A program made the position numbers and the translations under genes. From NCBI GenBank assembly GCA_945949175.1, contig CAMFDU010000004.1, forward strand, positions 1 through 55,653: 55,653 nt of DNA, read 5' to 3'. The stretch's first letter is position 1. Each line of letters begins with the position of its first letter. This stretch comes from Gulosibacter massiliensis. GTDB taxonomy: Bacteria > Actinomycetota > Actinomycetes > Actinomycetales > Microbacteriaceae. Shown in pieces: positions 9,295 through 18,051 of the stretch. The notes under the pieces are model-generated. The model was not told where the DNA came from. It saw only the letters and a list, made by a program, of their open reading frames with translations, and searched no databases.

Positions 9295-10782
9295 ATGACT
9301 GACGAGTCCGAACTGTCGGCCGACGAGATTATCGAACAGAAGGCTGTTCGTCTCGCCAAGCGCGCCACGCTTCTCGAAACGGGTGAGGCCTACCCCGTGT
9401 CGGTTCCCGTCACCGACACGATCGCAGCTGTTCGTGCCGCCCACCAAGGTCTCGACGAGGATGTCGCGACCGGCGTGACGGCCGCTCTCGCTGGCCGAAT
9501 CGTGCACTCGCGCAACACGGGCAAGCTTTGTTTTGCCGCTCTGCAGTCCGGCGACGGCGAGCGCATCCAGGCAATGCTGTCCCTCGACGTTGTGGGCGAA
9601 GACTCCCTCGAACGCTGGAAGGATCTCGTTGATCTCGGCGACCACGTGTTCGTCAAGGGCGAGGTCATCACCTCCAAGCGCGGCGAACTGTCGATTCTCG
9701 TATCGGAATGGCAAATGGCGGCGAAGTCCCTTTTACCGCTGCCAAACCTGCACGCCGAATTGGGCGAAGAGACGCGGGTTCGCCAGCGTTACCTTGACCT
9801 CATCGTGCGCGACCAAGCCCGCCAGAACGTCGTGACCCGCGCGAAGGCGATGGCGTCGCTGCGTGAGACATTCGCCAAGCACGGCTTCCTCGAGATCGAA
9901 ACCCCCATGCTGCAGACGATGCACGGAGGTGCGGCCGCCCGTCCGTTCGTCACACACTCGAACGCGTTCGACATGGAACTGTATTTGCGCATCGCCCCCG
10001 AACTTTTCCTCAAGCGCGCGGTCGTCGGCGGAATCGAACGCGTGTTCGAGATCAATCGCAACTTCCGCAACGAGGGCGCCGACTCGACGCACAACCCCGA
10101 ATTCGTGATGCTCGAGTTTTATCAGGCGTATGGCGACTACAACACCGTCGCCGACCTCACGCAAGAGATGATTCAAAACGCGGCCGTTGCCGTCGCCGGT
10201 TCGCATGTTGTCACCTGGAATGACGGCACCGAATACGACTTCGGAGGTGATTGGGCACGTATCTCGATGTTCGAATCGCTTAGCACCGCGGTCGGCACCG
10301 AGATCACCCCCGAGACGCCCATGAAGACGCTCGAATCAATGGCGAAAGCCTCCGAGATCGAGGTCCAACACCCGACCCACGGCAAACTCGTCGAGGAACT
10401 GTGGGAACACCACGTCAAGGGCGACCTCGTGCGCCCCACGTTCGTCATGGACTTTCCCGTTGACACGAGCCCGCTCGTGCGCGAACACCGATCGAAGCCC
10501 GGCGTCGTCGAAAAATGGGACCTGTATGTTCGCGGGTTCGAGCTCGCGACTGGCTATTCCGAGCTAGTCGACCCGATCATTCAACGCGAGCGATTTGTCG
10601 AACAGGCGAAACTGGGCGAGCGCGGAGACGTCGAAGCGATGCGGCTGGACGAAGACTTTCTGCGCGCACTCGAGCACGGCATGCCGCCAACCGGCGGCCA
10701 AGGCATGGGAATCGACCGGCTGCTCATGGCGCTGACCGGGCTTGGTATCCGCGATACCGTCCTATTCCCGCTGGTAAAGTAG
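9295..10782 (+). CDS. lysS: Lysyl-tRNA synthetase, class II
   Basis: The product is 495 residues from ATG 9295, which has an AGAAGGGG ribosome-binding site; the ORF-track start at 9271 would lie upstream of that site. An OB-fold anticodon-binding domain occupies about residues 55-160. The class II core has motif 2 (FRNEGADSTHNPEF) and motif 3 (GMGIDRL). It charges tRNA-Lys in the cytoplasm. A CCTGCC/GGCAGG inverted repeat sits in the 78-bp gap before it, of unknown purpose. Confidence 0.96.
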   Translation: MTDESELSADEIIEQKAVRLAKRATLLETGEAYPVSVPVTDTIAAVRAAHQGLDEDVATGVTAALAGRIVHSRNTGKLCFAALQSGDGERIQAMLSLDVVGEDSLERWKDLVDLGDHVFVKGEVITSKRGELSILVSEWQMAAKSLLPLPNLHAELGEETRVRQRYLDLIVRDQARQNVVTRAKAMASLRETFAKHGFLEIETPMLQTMHGGAAARPFVTHSNAFDMELYLRIAPELFLKRAVVGGIERVFEINRNFRNEGADSTHNPEFVMLEFYQAYGDYNTVADLTQEMIQNAAVAVAGSHVVTWNDGTEYDFGGDWARISMFESLSTAVGTEITPETPMKTLESMAKASEIEVQHPTHGKLVEELWEHHVKGDLVRPTFVMDFPVDTSPLVREHRSKPGVVEKWDLYVRGFELATGYSELVDPIIQRERFVEQAKLGERGDVEAMRLDEDFLRALEHGMPPTGGQGMGIDRLLMALTGLGIRDTVLFPLVK

Positions 10783-10788
10783 ACCTAC

Positions 10789-10968
10789 ATGATTCAAGAC
10801 TTTTGGGGTAACGCCATCTTTTCGCTCGTGCCGACCATCCTGATCGGGCTGATTTTCTGGTTCATCATGCGCAGTATTCTTCGCGCCGACCGCACAGAAC
10901 GCGACACCCTCAAGAAATACGAAGCCGAAGAGCGCGCTCGTCGCGGGCTTCCAGCCACGAAGGACTAG
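10789..10968 (+). CDS. Small single-span membrane protein (59 aa), absent from the ORF track
   Basis: An ATG 6 bp after lysS opens a 59-codon frame, just below the ORF-track cutoff. The predicted protein has one strongly hydrophobic segment (about residues 11-31, LVPTILIGLIFWFI and neighbours) and then a charged Arg/Glu/Lys-rich cytoplasmic tail ending in PATKD. That layout and tight linkage to lysS support a real gene. Its TAG shares the CTAG tetranucleotide with the stop of the convergent KptA gene. I do not recognise a function. Confidence 0.7.
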   Translation: MIQDFWGNAIFSLVPTILIGLIFWFIMRSILRADRTERDTLKKYEAEERARRGLPATKD

Positions 10969-11534
10969 TTCGCGTCCTCGGGAACAGCGATTTTCCAGAG
11001 CAGTTTTGCCGGCACGAATGTCGTCAGCCACACCGACGAGTCGGGGCTGGTTCGGCCAACGGGCTCCGGAAGAGCCTTGGTTTCGATTTCGAACAGTGCC
11101 ACCGGAGCGTTGCGTCGGTTGCCGACCTTCACCGCACGCATTGGGTCCTCGTGCATGTGAACATAGACTCGCTTCTGCGGAAGCAGTCCCTCTTTTCGGT
11201 CAAGAATCGCATCAAGGTTGTATTTCGGAGTCGCATGGTACAGGTACTGTGGCGCCTTGTTGAGGTCGATTAAATCAATCTGAACATTCGGATTGCTGTG
11301 CCCATAGAACGCCCGCGCTTTCGTGCCGTCAATACTGAGCTCGAATCGATCGTTTCCGTCGGGCCCGACCTCGCGTAGAACGTCATCGACCGTCACGATG
11401 ATGTCGTCTTCGGCTAGGCGCGTGACGATGTCGGTCAACGGAAGCCACCCGACAGAGTCGAGTTCGACATCGATCGCGTGGCGCAAAATGAAGGCAATCG
11501 CGCCACCTAGACGTTGAGAGTTGTTTCGAGCCAC
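10965..11534 (-). CDS. kptA: RNA 2'-phosphotransferase, Tpt1/KptA family
   Basis: The 189-residue protein has the family layout: an N-terminal winged-helix part beginning with LxxILRH and a GW turn, then an ART-like fold with FYGHS, LYHAT and VHMHEDP. Tpt1 enzymes remove a 2'-phosphate from RNA using NAD+, giving ADP-ribose 1'',2''-cyclic phosphate. In yeast this finishes tRNA splicing; bacterial substrates are unsettled. The expected RG before YGHS is RA here, a small deviation. The GTG start is backed by TAGGCT-N6-GTG. The stop overlaps the 59-aa gene by CTAG. Confidence 0.82.
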   Translation of the reverse strand: MARNNSQRLGGAIAFILRHAIDVELDSVGWLPLTDIVTRLAEDDIIVTVDDVLREVGPDGNDRFELSIDGTKARAFYGHSNPNVQIDLIDLNKAPQYLYHATPKYNLDAILDRKEGLLPQKRVYVHMHEDPMRAVKVGNRRNAPVALFEIETKALPEPVGRTSPDSSVWLTTFVPAKLLWKIAVPEDAN

Positions 11535-11669
11535 CCTTCGAGCCTACGGTTTAGCGCCCGCCAGGCTCACCGCCGCCGTTTTGCCCTCGGCGAAATCGCC
11601 CCATCGACCCTCGCGCCGGCGTTACTCTCGCACTAATGACCCACGCACCTGCGTGAAGGAGATGACGAG

Positions 11670-14222
11670 ATGTTTGAACGATTTACCGACCGGGCCCGTC
11701 GAGTCGTGGTGCTTGCCCAAGAAGAAGCAAAGCAACTTAACCACAACTACATTGGCACCGAGCACATCCTGCTCGGTCTCATTCGCGAGGGCGACGGCAT
11801 CGCCGCGAAGGCTCTCGCCGAACTCTCGATTTCGATTGATAACGTGCGCGAACAAGTTCAGGAAATTATCGGCCAGGGCCAGACCGCCCCGACCGGGCAC
11901 ATCCCATTCACGCCCCGTGCCAAGAAGGTTCTCGAACTTAGCCTCCGTGAGGCACTGCAGTTGGGACACAACTACATTGGCACCGAGCACATCCTGCTCG
12001 GACTTATTCGCGAAGGGGAGGGCGTCGCTGCCCAGGTACTCGTCAAACTGGGTGCGGACCTCACACGCGTTCGCCAGACCGTCATTCAGTTGCTCTCGGG
12101 TTACCAGGGCAAGGAATCCGCGGTCGTTGGCGGAACCGAATCAACCTCGTCCGACAAAGGATCCACGATTCTCGATCAGTACGGACGCAACCTCACGCAG
12201 GCGGCGCGCGATGGAAAGCTCGACCCTGTCATCGGGCGCGAGAAGGAAATGGAACGCGTCATGCAGATCCTTTCCCGTCGTACCAAGAACAACCCCGTCC
12301 TTATCGGCGAACCGGGTGTCGGAAAGACCGCTGTCGTGGAAGGACTCGCGCAGTCAATCGTTAAGGGCGAAGTCCCCGAGACGCTCAAGGATAAGCAGGT
12401 GTACACGCTCGACCTCGGCAGCCTGATTGCCGGAAGTCGTTACCGCGGTGACTTCGAGGAGCGACTCAAGAAAGTCACCAAGGAAATTCGAAACCGAGGC
12501 GACATCATCGTTTTCATCGACGAGATTCACGCGCTCGTGGGCGCGGGTGCGGCAGAAGGCGCGGTCGATGCGGCCAGCATCCTTAAGCCCATGCTCGCTC
12601 GTGGCGAACTACAGACCATCGGTGCGACGACACTCGACGAATACCGCAAATACTTTGAAAAGGACGCGGCCCTCGAGCGCCGTTTCCAGCCCGTGACCGT
12701 CAACGAACCGTCCGTCGCCCACACCATCAATATCCTCAAGGGACTTCGTGACCGCTACGAAGCGTTCCACAAGGTGTCAATTTCGGACGGCGCACTGACG
12801 GCCGCGGCGACGCTCGCCGACCGGTACGTACAAGACCGATTCCTCCCCGACAAGGCCATCGACCTTATTGACGAGGCCGGCGCCCGCCTGCGTTTGTCGA
12901 TCTTGTCATCGCCCCCTGAACTTCGCGAATTCGACGACAAGATCGCTGTCGTTCGGGCCGAGAAGGAAAAAGCCATCGAAAACCAGGACTTCGAAGGCGC
13001 GGCGAAGTCGCGCGACGAAGAGAAGAAGTTGCTCGGCGAGCGCCTTCGCTTAGAAAAGGAATGGCGCAAAGGGGACAAGGGCGAACTCGGAACCGTGGAC
13101 GAAGGCATTATTGCTGAAGTTCTTGCTCAGGCAACCGGCATCCCCGTGTTCAAGCTGACCGAAGAGGAAAGCGCGCGCCTGCTCATGATGGAAAAGTCGC
13201 TGCACCAGCGTGTCATCGGCCAGGAAGAAGCCATCTCGGTTCTGTCCAAGACAATCCGACGCACGCGAGCCGGACTCAAGGACCCGAAACGTCCGTCCGG
13301 GTCGTTCATCTTTGCCGGCCCGACTGGTGTCGGAAAGACCGAACTTGCCAAGGCGCTCGCCGAATTCCTATTCGACGACGAAGACGCCCTCATTTCTCTG
13401 GACATGTCGGAATACGGTGAAAAGCACACGGCATCGCGTCTGTTCGGTGCCCCTCCCGGGTACGTCGGATTCGAAGAGGGCGGGCAGCTCACCGAGCGCG
13501 TTCGTCGCAAGCCGTTCTCGGTCGTGTTGTTTGACGAAATCGAAAAGGCTCACCCTGACATCTTTAACTCGCTGCTGCAGGTTCTCGAAGAAGGTCGTCT
13601 GACCGACGGTCAGGGACGTGTCATCGACTTCAAGAACACGGTCATCATTATGACGACCAACCTCGGAACGAAAGACATCACCGGCGGCCCCGTCGGCTTC
13701 ACTTTGCAGGGCGACTCGGAGCAGTCCTACAAAGCGATGCGCTCGAAGGTCATCGAGGAACTCAAAAAGCACTTCAAGCCAGAGTTCCTCAACCGTGTCG
13801 ACGAAACAATCGTGTTCCCGCAGTTGTCGCAAGACGAACTCTTGCAGATCGTCGACCTGTTTGTCCGCCGCTTGCGCGAGCGCATGCTCGACCGCGACAT
13901 GACTCTGGATGTCACCGATGCGGCTCGTCGTCAGTTGCTCACGATTGGGTGGGACCCGATGCTCGGTGCCAGGCCTCTTCGTCGTGCGATTCAGCACGAA
14001 GTCGAAGACATGCTGTCGGAAAAGATTCTCAACGGGGAACTCTCGATTGGCCAGCACGTCCTCATCGATTTCGCTGATGATGAATTCACGGCGGTGATGA
14101 CCGGTTCGATTCTTCCCGTGGAAGAACCCGCCGCCGGTCGCAGACCGAAATCGGCGAAAGTCCCGGCGGATTCGGCACCCGACGTTGCGCCGACGGACTC
14201 TGGAGAAGACACTCCGTCGTAA
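11670..14222 (+). CDS. clpC: ATP-dependent Clp protease ATP-binding subunit ClpC
   Basis: The 850-residue Hsp100 unfoldase feeds substrates to ClpP. Two Clp_N repeats cover residues 1-145; the near-identical [13 protein letters not shown] occurs in both. AAA-1 has GEPGVGKT at about 213-220. A UVR-type middle segment lies around 430-460, and AAA-2 has GPTGVGKT near 550. The C-terminal tail is Pro/Ala-rich. An AAGGAG ribosome-binding site precedes ATG 11670. The 135-bp region upstream contains a TACTCT -10-like element but no HspR or ClgR box that I can call with confidence. Confidence 0.97.
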   Translation: MFERFTDRARRVVVLAQEEAKQLNHNYIGTEHILLGLIREGDGIAAKALAELSISIDNVREQVQEIIGQGQTAPTGHIPFTPRAKKVLELSLREALQLGHNYIGTEHILLGLIREGEGVAAQVLVKLGADLTRVRQTVIQLLSGYQGKESAVVGGTESTSSDKGSTILDQYGRNLTQAARDGKLDPVIGREKEMERVMQILSRRTKNNPVLIGEPGVGKTAVVEGLAQSIVKGEVPETLKDKQVYTLDLGSLIAGSRYRGDFEERLKKVTKEIRNRGDIIVFIDEIHALVGAGAAEGAVDAASILKPMLARGELQTIGATTLDEYRKYFEKDAALERRFQPVTVNEPSVAHTINILKGLRDRYEAFHKVSISDGALTAAATLADRYVQDRFLPDKAIDLIDEAGARLRLSILSSPPELREFDDKIAVVRAEKEKAIENQDFEGAAKSRDEEKKLLGERLRLEKEWRKGDKGELGTVDEGIIAEVLAQATGIPVFKLTEEESARLLMMEKSLHQRVIGQEEAISVLSKTIRRTRAGLKDPKRPSGSFIFAGPTGVGKTELAKALAEFLFDDEDALISLDMSEYGEKHTASRLFGAPPGYVGFEEGGQLTERVRRKPFSVVLFDEIEKAHPDIFNSLLQVLEEGRLTDGQGRVIDFKNTVIIMTTNLGTKDITGGPVGFTLQGDSEQSYKAMRSKVIEELKKHFKPEFLNRVDETIVFPQLSQDELLQIVDLFVRRLRERMLDRDMTLDVTDAARRQLLTIGWDPMLGARPLRRAIQHEVEDMLSEKILNGELSIGQHVLIDFADDEFTAVMTGSILPVEEPAAGRRPKSAKVPADSAPDVAPTDSGEDTPS

Positions 14223-14269
14223 CGGGCTTGAATGCTGACGGCGTTGGTAGTTCGGCGCGTCACCCGAAT

Positions 14270-14292
14270 CGCGCGTTCGACGCGCGTACTCT
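14270..14292 (+). promoter_or_regulatory. Hairpin abutting a leaderless -10 element
   Basis: CGCGCG-TTCGA-CGCGCG (14270-14286) is immediately followed by TACTCT (14287-14292), then six bases and ATG 14299. The hairpin could end the clpC transcript, although there is no T tract, or act as an operator over the promoter spacer. The -10 assignment follows the recurrent TAnnnT-N6-start pattern. Confidence 0.4.
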
Positions 14293-14298
14293 CGGGTT

Positions 14299-14865
14299 AT
14301 GAACGCGTTTTTCGATCCCGCGGGACCTCTCCCCCCTTCGGTTTACTGGCGTCGCCGGGCAATTGTGGTCGTCCTCGCCATCTTGGTGTTTTCGGGCGTC
14401 TGGACGTTGTTCTCAGCATTTAACGCGTCCCCGACCCCCACCCCAGTGGCGTCGCCGACCGCTACAACTGTGGTTGCGTGTAATTCGAGCGACATTTCGC
14501 TTCGGGCCGAAACGAACCAGGAATCCTTCGCCGCGGGGGAACTCCCGAAGTTTTCGATGACGATTACCAATGCGGGAACGATGGCGTGCACGCTCGAGGT
14601 CGGAACGGACAAGCAGAAATACGTGATCATGAGCGGCTCGGACTTGATTTGGGATTCGACCGTGTGCCAGGTCTCTCCACAACCTTTCAGTCAGCTTTTC
14701 GAGGCGGGCCAATCCCTGACGACGGACGCGGTGGAATGGGGTCGAGCACGAAGCGACAATTGTGACAACGGAACACCGGCCGTCGGAGGCGGCGCGTCTT
14801 ACCAACTGACGGTTTACGTGGGCGAAATTCAGTCCACGGATGCTAAACAGTTCATGTTGTACTAG
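14299..14865 (+). CDS. Membrane-anchored DUF4232-like protein of unknown function
   Basis: The 188-residue protein has a short Pro-rich cytoplasmic start, one membrane anchor at about 19-41, a Pro/Thr/Ser linker (SPTPTP repeats), and an extracytoplasmic beta-rich domain with four cysteines. The domain resembles the DUF4232-type or intracellular-proteinase-inhibitor-like beta sandwich common on actinobacterial surfaces (SAGELPKFSMTI-like strand pattern). No catalytic motif is seen. TACTCT-N6-ATG suggests a leaderless transcript. A secreted protease follows after 10 bp, so a surface or inhibitor role is possible but unproven. Confidence 0.65.
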   Translation: MNAFFDPAGPLPPSVYWRRRAIVVVLAILVFSGVWTLFSAFNASPTPTPVASPTATTVVACNSSDISLRAETNQESFAAGELPKFSMTITNAGTMACTLEVGTDKQKYVIMSGSDLIWDSTVCQVSPQPFSQLFEAGQSLTTDAVEWGRARSDNCDNGTPAVGGGASYQLTVYVGEIQSTDAKQFMLY

Positions 14866-14875
14866 CCTCAACCAC

Positions 14876-16306
14876 ATGAGGCTCAAATCCCTTCGATTCA
14901 TCGTCTCCGTTTTGGCATTGTTGGCAATGCCCGCGGGAGCCCTGGTTGCCCCTGCCGCTGCTGTCGGCGGCCCGCAAAAAATCGTTGGCGGGACGACGGC
15001 CAACATTGACGACGTTCCGTGGCAAGTTGGCCTGATTTCTCCTGTCAAAAAGCGTCAAACGGTCTACGATGGGCAGTTCTGCGGCGGTTCCATCATCAAC
15101 GAAAGTTGGATAATCACTGCCGCGCACTGCCTCTACGATTTCAAGGGAAAGAAGTTGGGCGTTTTCGCCGGCAACGGCGATCTAGACGTTCCGGCGGGCA
15201 CGGATGTCTACAGCGCGGCCGGCTGGAAGAACCACCCCGATTACTCCGACGACGTATGGTTCAACGACGTCGCACTCGTGAAACTGAATTCGACGCTCGA
15301 CTTCTCTGATTCCGCAATTGAACCAATCGCACTGCCCACCGCCATCGACCCCGCGGACGCGCCCGCGGTCGGAGACTCCATCGTAGTTTCGGGCTGGGGC
15401 GCGACATCCGCGGACGAATATGCACCCGGCTATCCAAACCTTCTCCAGAAAACGACGCTCAATGTGATTTCGAATGGTGCACCCACGGACTGCGGCGAAT
15501 ACTTAGCGTCGGACTGGAACAGCCTTTACGAGATTTGCATCGGATTCTCGGTTGGCGGCAAAGACACCTGTTGGGGCGATTCGGGCGGGCCGTATGTTGG
15601 CGAGGTCGACGCGGACGGAGACGGAAACACCGAACCGACGCTCATTGGAGTTACCTCGTGGGGAAACGGATGCGCTGAGGCGGACTATCCGGGGCTCGCT
15701 ACTCGCGTCACCTCCTACCTCGACTGGATTGTGCCCCGCTCACCTAGTTTCACGGCAACAGTTTCCGGGCCGAATACGCTCGTCACGTGGAGCGCATTAA
15801 GCAACCAGTTCCTCTCGTATCCCGTTTCCGGTTACCGTGTCGAATACTCCCTTGACTCGGGAACAAGCTGGACACTGGGCGGTACGGTGTCCGCCAAAAC
15901 CCTCTCACTCACCGTCACGGGCGTGACGAGCGCCCTGTGGCGCCTCGCAGCCCTCAATGCGGTCAACGCCTCAGGAGGACCCTATTTGTGGTCGGGTGAC
16001 GTTGACGTCGACGCGGAGCGACTTGGTGCCGAGCCGAGCGCACCACAGGCATTCGACTGGCTTTATCAATCTCGACGCGGGTTCTACTTTGAGTGGGAAC
16101 AGCCGATTTCAATCAACAGTTCAGCGATTTGGGACTATCGCGTCTATCAGCGACGCGGCACCGACGCGCCGAGATTAGCAGAGACCGGTCGCTCACAAGT
16201 GCCCGCCGCCACCGTAAACAAAAAGTTTGGATCGGGAACGTACTGGGTTGTCGCGGTGAACAACTTCGGTGAATCGGTCGCATCCAATTCGGTCTTCGTT
16301 CCCTAA
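14876..16306 (+). CDS. Secreted trypsin-like serine protease with C-terminal FN3-like modules
   Basis: The product is 476 residues from ATG 14876; the ORF-track start at 14840 would overlap the previous gene and disrupt the signal peptide. Signal peptide 1-29 is followed by the activation-site sequence IVGG at 37-40. The triad is His84 (TAAHC), Asp131 (NDVAL) and Ser236 (GDSGGP). Asp230, six residues before the serine, matches trypsin D189 and predicts cleavage after Arg or Lys. A loop DADGDGN near 245 resembles an EF-hand-type calcium loop. Residues from about 290 form two fibronectin-III-like beta modules, likely for substrate or surface binding. It is an extracellular protease of unknown target. 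Confidence 0.88.
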   Translation: MRLKSLRFIVSVLALLAMPAGALVAPAAAVGGPQKIVGGTTANIDDVPWQVGLISPVKKRQTVYDGQFCGGSIINESWIITAAHCLYDFKGKKLGVFAGNGDLDVPAGTDVYSAAGWKNHPDYSDDVWFNDVALVKLNSTLDFSDSAIEPIALPTAIDPADAPAVGDSIVVSGWGATSADEYAPGYPNLLQKTTLNVISNGAPTDCGEYLASDWNSLYEICIGFSVGGKDTCWGDSGGPYVGEVDADGDGNTEPTLIGVTSWGNGCAEADYPGLATRVTSYLDWIVPRSPSFTATVSGPNTLVTWSALSNQFLSYPVSGYRVEYSLDSGTSWTLGGTVSAKTLSLTVTGVTSALWRLAALNAVNASGGPYLWSGDVDVDAERLGAEPSAPQAFDWLYQSRRGFYFEWEQPISINSSAIWDYRVYQRRGTDAPRLAETGRSQVPAATVNKKFGSGTYWVVAVNNFGESVASNSVFVP

Positions 16307-16389
16307 CAGTGACATCGTGCGAGGAATAAGCTTCGTCTCCTGAATTGTGGTGCTCCCGTTGGCGACGCGATATGGGTTGCTGGATGACG

Positions 16390-17706
16390 TCACGTCAGAG
16401 AACGCCGAATAGCCTCTGCGAGGGTGTTCACCGAGTGATCAATGATTTCGGTGAACCCTAAACGGCTTGCTTCGGCGGACCGCAGTTGGTGTGCGGTTAC
16501 GGTACGGATGTCTCCAGCGAGACTGATTTCACCCGTCGCGACGAGCGTCGGCGAGAGCGCCACGTCTTTCGCGGCGCTGGCGAGTGCCAGGGCGATGGCA
16601 AGGTCAGCGCCCGGTTCGGTGACTCGAATTCCGCCGACCGTCGATACGTAGACATCGGCGGACTGGAAGGGAAGTTTGGCGCGGCGTTCCAGAACCGCGA
16701 GCAACATGGCGACTCGAGACGAATCGACGCCGTTTGTGACGCGCCGCGGTTGCGGTGCGCTGGAGGGAACGATGAGCGCCTGAATCTCGACGGGAATCGC
16801 TCGTCGGCCCTCCATCGTGATGGTGGTGCAGGTGCCACTGACCGGTGTGGTCGTGTTCGACCGGAACAGTGCGGACGGGTCGGGGACCTGCTCGATGCCG
16901 CTTCCCACCATCTCGAAACAACCGACCTCGTCGGTCGGACCGAAACGGTTCTTGAGAGTGCGAACAAATCGAAGGGCGGTTTGGCGGTCGCCCTCGAAGT
17001 GCATGACGACGTCGACGAGGTGCTCGAGCAGTCTGGGACCCGCGATAGTCCCGTCTTTGGTTACGTGACCCACGAGGATGACAGGAATCCCGCGTTCCTT
17101 GGCGATGCGAACGACGGTGGCGGCTACCTCCCGCACCTGCGCGACGCCGCCAGCAAGTCCGTCGACGGTTTCTGACGACACGGTTTGAACCGAGTCGATG
17201 ATCACGAGGGACGGCTTGACCTCGTCGATGTGACCGAGCACGGTACCGAGGTTGGTCTCGGCCGCGAGAAAGAGCGTGTCGACGAGGGTGCCCGTTCGTT
17301 CGGCGCGAAGACGCACTTGACCGACGGATTCTTCGGCGCTGACGTAGAGAACGGTGTCTCCGCGCGCCGCAACTCGACCGGCGACATCCAAAAGAAGCGT
17401 AGATTTGCCGACACCCGGTTCGCCTGACAACAAGATCGCTGCACCGGGGACAATTCCACCACCGAGAACTCTGTCGAATTCAGCAATTCCGGTTGGTCGG
17501 TGTTCGGCATCGGTCACCGCGATCTGGGTGATGGGGACGGCGGCGCGGTTCGTGGGGACTCGGGTCGCGACAGTTCGCCCCCCGAGAGACTCAGCTCCAA
17601 ATTCGCGAACGGTATCCCACTGCTGGCATTCGCCGCATCGGCCAACCCACTTGTTGGTCGTCCACCCACACTCGACGCACTTGTAGGGAGTTGACAGGCG
17701 GGCCAT
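16390..17706 (-). CDS. radA: DNA repair protein RadA (Sms)
   Basis: The 438-residue protein has an N-terminal zinc finger (C10, C13, C24, C27), a RecA-like ATPase with Walker A GEPGVGKST at 95-103, the RadA-specific KNRFG motif, and a C-terminal Lon-protease-like domain. RadA promotes branch migration of recombination intermediates. The TAATCT-N6-ATG arrangement at 17713-17704 supports the start. The gene is convergent with the protease over an 83-bp gap in which I see no terminator. Confidence 0.95.
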   Translation of the reverse strand: MARLSTPYKCVECGWTTNKWVGRCGECQQWDTVREFGAESLGGRTVATRVPTNRAAVPITQIAVTDAEHRPTGIAEFDRVLGGGIVPGAAILLSGEPGVGKSTLLLDVAGRVAARGDTVLYVSAEESVGQVRLRAERTGTLVDTLFLAAETNLGTVLGHIDEVKPSLVIIDSVQTVSSETVDGLAGGVAQVREVAATVVRIAKERGIPVILVGHVTKDGTIAGPRLLEHLVDVVMHFEGDRQTALRFVRTLKNRFGPTDEVGCFEMVGSGIEQVPDPSALFRSNTTTPVSGTCTTITMEGRRAIPVEIQALIVPSSAPQPRRVTNGVDSSRVAMLLAVLERRAKLPFQSADVYVSTVGGIRVTEPGADLAIALALASAAKDVALSPTLVATGEISLAGDIRTVTAHQLRSAEASRLGFTEIIDHSVNTLAEAIRRSLT

Positions 17707-17712
17707 GGTTCC

Positions 17713-17718
17713 AGATTA
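17713..17718 (-). promoter_or_regulatory. Leaderless-type -10 element of radA
   Basis: On the minus strand TAATCT lies exactly six bases before the radA ATG and no Shine-Dalgarno is present. A TTGACG occurs upstream at only 14 bp spacing, too short for a normal -35, so only the -10 is claimed. Confidence 0.55.
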
Positions 17719-17767
17719 GGCGAGAGAACTGACGTCAACCTGTTTTTCTCGCACCTGGTTTCGCGTG

Positions 17768-17773
17768 TAAGAT
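17768..17773 (+). promoter_or_regulatory. -10 element of tRNA-Ser
   Basis: TAAGAT lies 7 nt upstream of the first base of tRNA-Ser. Transcription would thus begin at or next to the mature 5' end. The -35 region (TTTCTC at 17-bp spacing) is weak. Confidence 0.5.
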
Positions 17774-17780
17774 TTCCCTC

Positions 17781-17870
17781 GGTGCCGTGTCCGAGCGGCC
17801 GAAGGAGCATGTCTCGAAAACATGTGTGGGTGCAAGTCCACCGTGGGTTCAAATCCCACCGGCACCGCCA
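17781..17870 (+). tRNA. tRNA-Ser (CGA)
   Basis: This class II tRNA has a long variable arm (GTGGGTGCAAGTCCACC). Acceptor GGUGCCG pairs with CGGCACC, discriminator G, and 3' CCA is encoded (17868-17870). The anticodon loop CUCGAAA gives CGA, reading UCG. It stands alone, with its own -10 element and a strong terminator. Confidence 0.95.
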
Positions 17871-17872
17871 GG

Positions 17873-17899
17873 GCCCCCGAGGAGACTCGGGGGCTTTTT
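17873..17899 (+). terminator. Intrinsic terminator of tRNA-Ser
   Basis: GCCCCCGA and TCGGGGGC form an 8-bp GC-rich stem with a 6-nt loop, followed directly by TTTTT. It begins 3 nt after the encoded CCA. Confidence 0.9.
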
Positions 17900-17941
17900 C
17901 ACCCCACGGGCTGCGAAGGTTGGTTCGCATACTGTTTTCTG

Positions 17942-17963
17942 AATGTTCGCTCAAGCGAACATT
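17942..17963. repeat. Perfect palindrome, 10-bp arms
   Basis: AATGTTCGCT-CA-AGCGAACATT is a perfect inverted repeat in the gap between tRNA-Ser and aspS. It overlaps the position where a -35 would stand for the TATACA at 17968-17973, so it looks like an operator. It is not a LexA box, whose half-sites are in the opposite orientation, and its CGC/GCG spacing is one base short of a ClgR-type site. Confidence 0.5.
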
Positions 17964-17979
17964 TTGATATACACTGAAG

Positions 17980-18041
17980 TCGACCTTTTCGAAGGGGGTC
18001 AGTGAGCCGGAACCGCCAAGCGGAACCGGCTCACTTCATTT
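17980..18041 (+). ncRNA. Possible small RNA with a long symmetric hairpin
   Basis: After a TATACA element the sequence has a short CCTT-UUCG-AAGG hairpin. A highly symmetric stem follows at 18002-18034: GTGAGCCGG, AA, CCGC, loop CAA, GCGG, AA, CCGGCTCAC, and then TTCATTTAA. The plus-strand T-rich tail is modest. An alternative is that this hairpin is the terminator of aspS on the other strand, since it lies just after the aspS stop, although that side has no T tract. Transcription is not shown by sequence alone. Confidence 0.35.
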
Positions 18042-18051
18042 AATCAAGCCC

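Noticed and set aside
8812-9714. 300-residue minus-strand ORF over DUF2520 and lysS
   Set aside because: It spans two real genes and an intergenic region on the wrong strand without any family match.
11521-12426. 301-residue plus-strand ORF in another frame of clpC
   Set aside because: The frame overlaps the conserved Clp_N and AAA coding sequence and is Arg/Ser-rich, typical of a shifted frame.
17942-17963. LexA or ClgR box
   Set aside because: Actinobacterial LexA sites have CGAAC first and GTTCG second; here the order is reversed. The CGC-GCG spacing is one base too short for the ClgR pattern.
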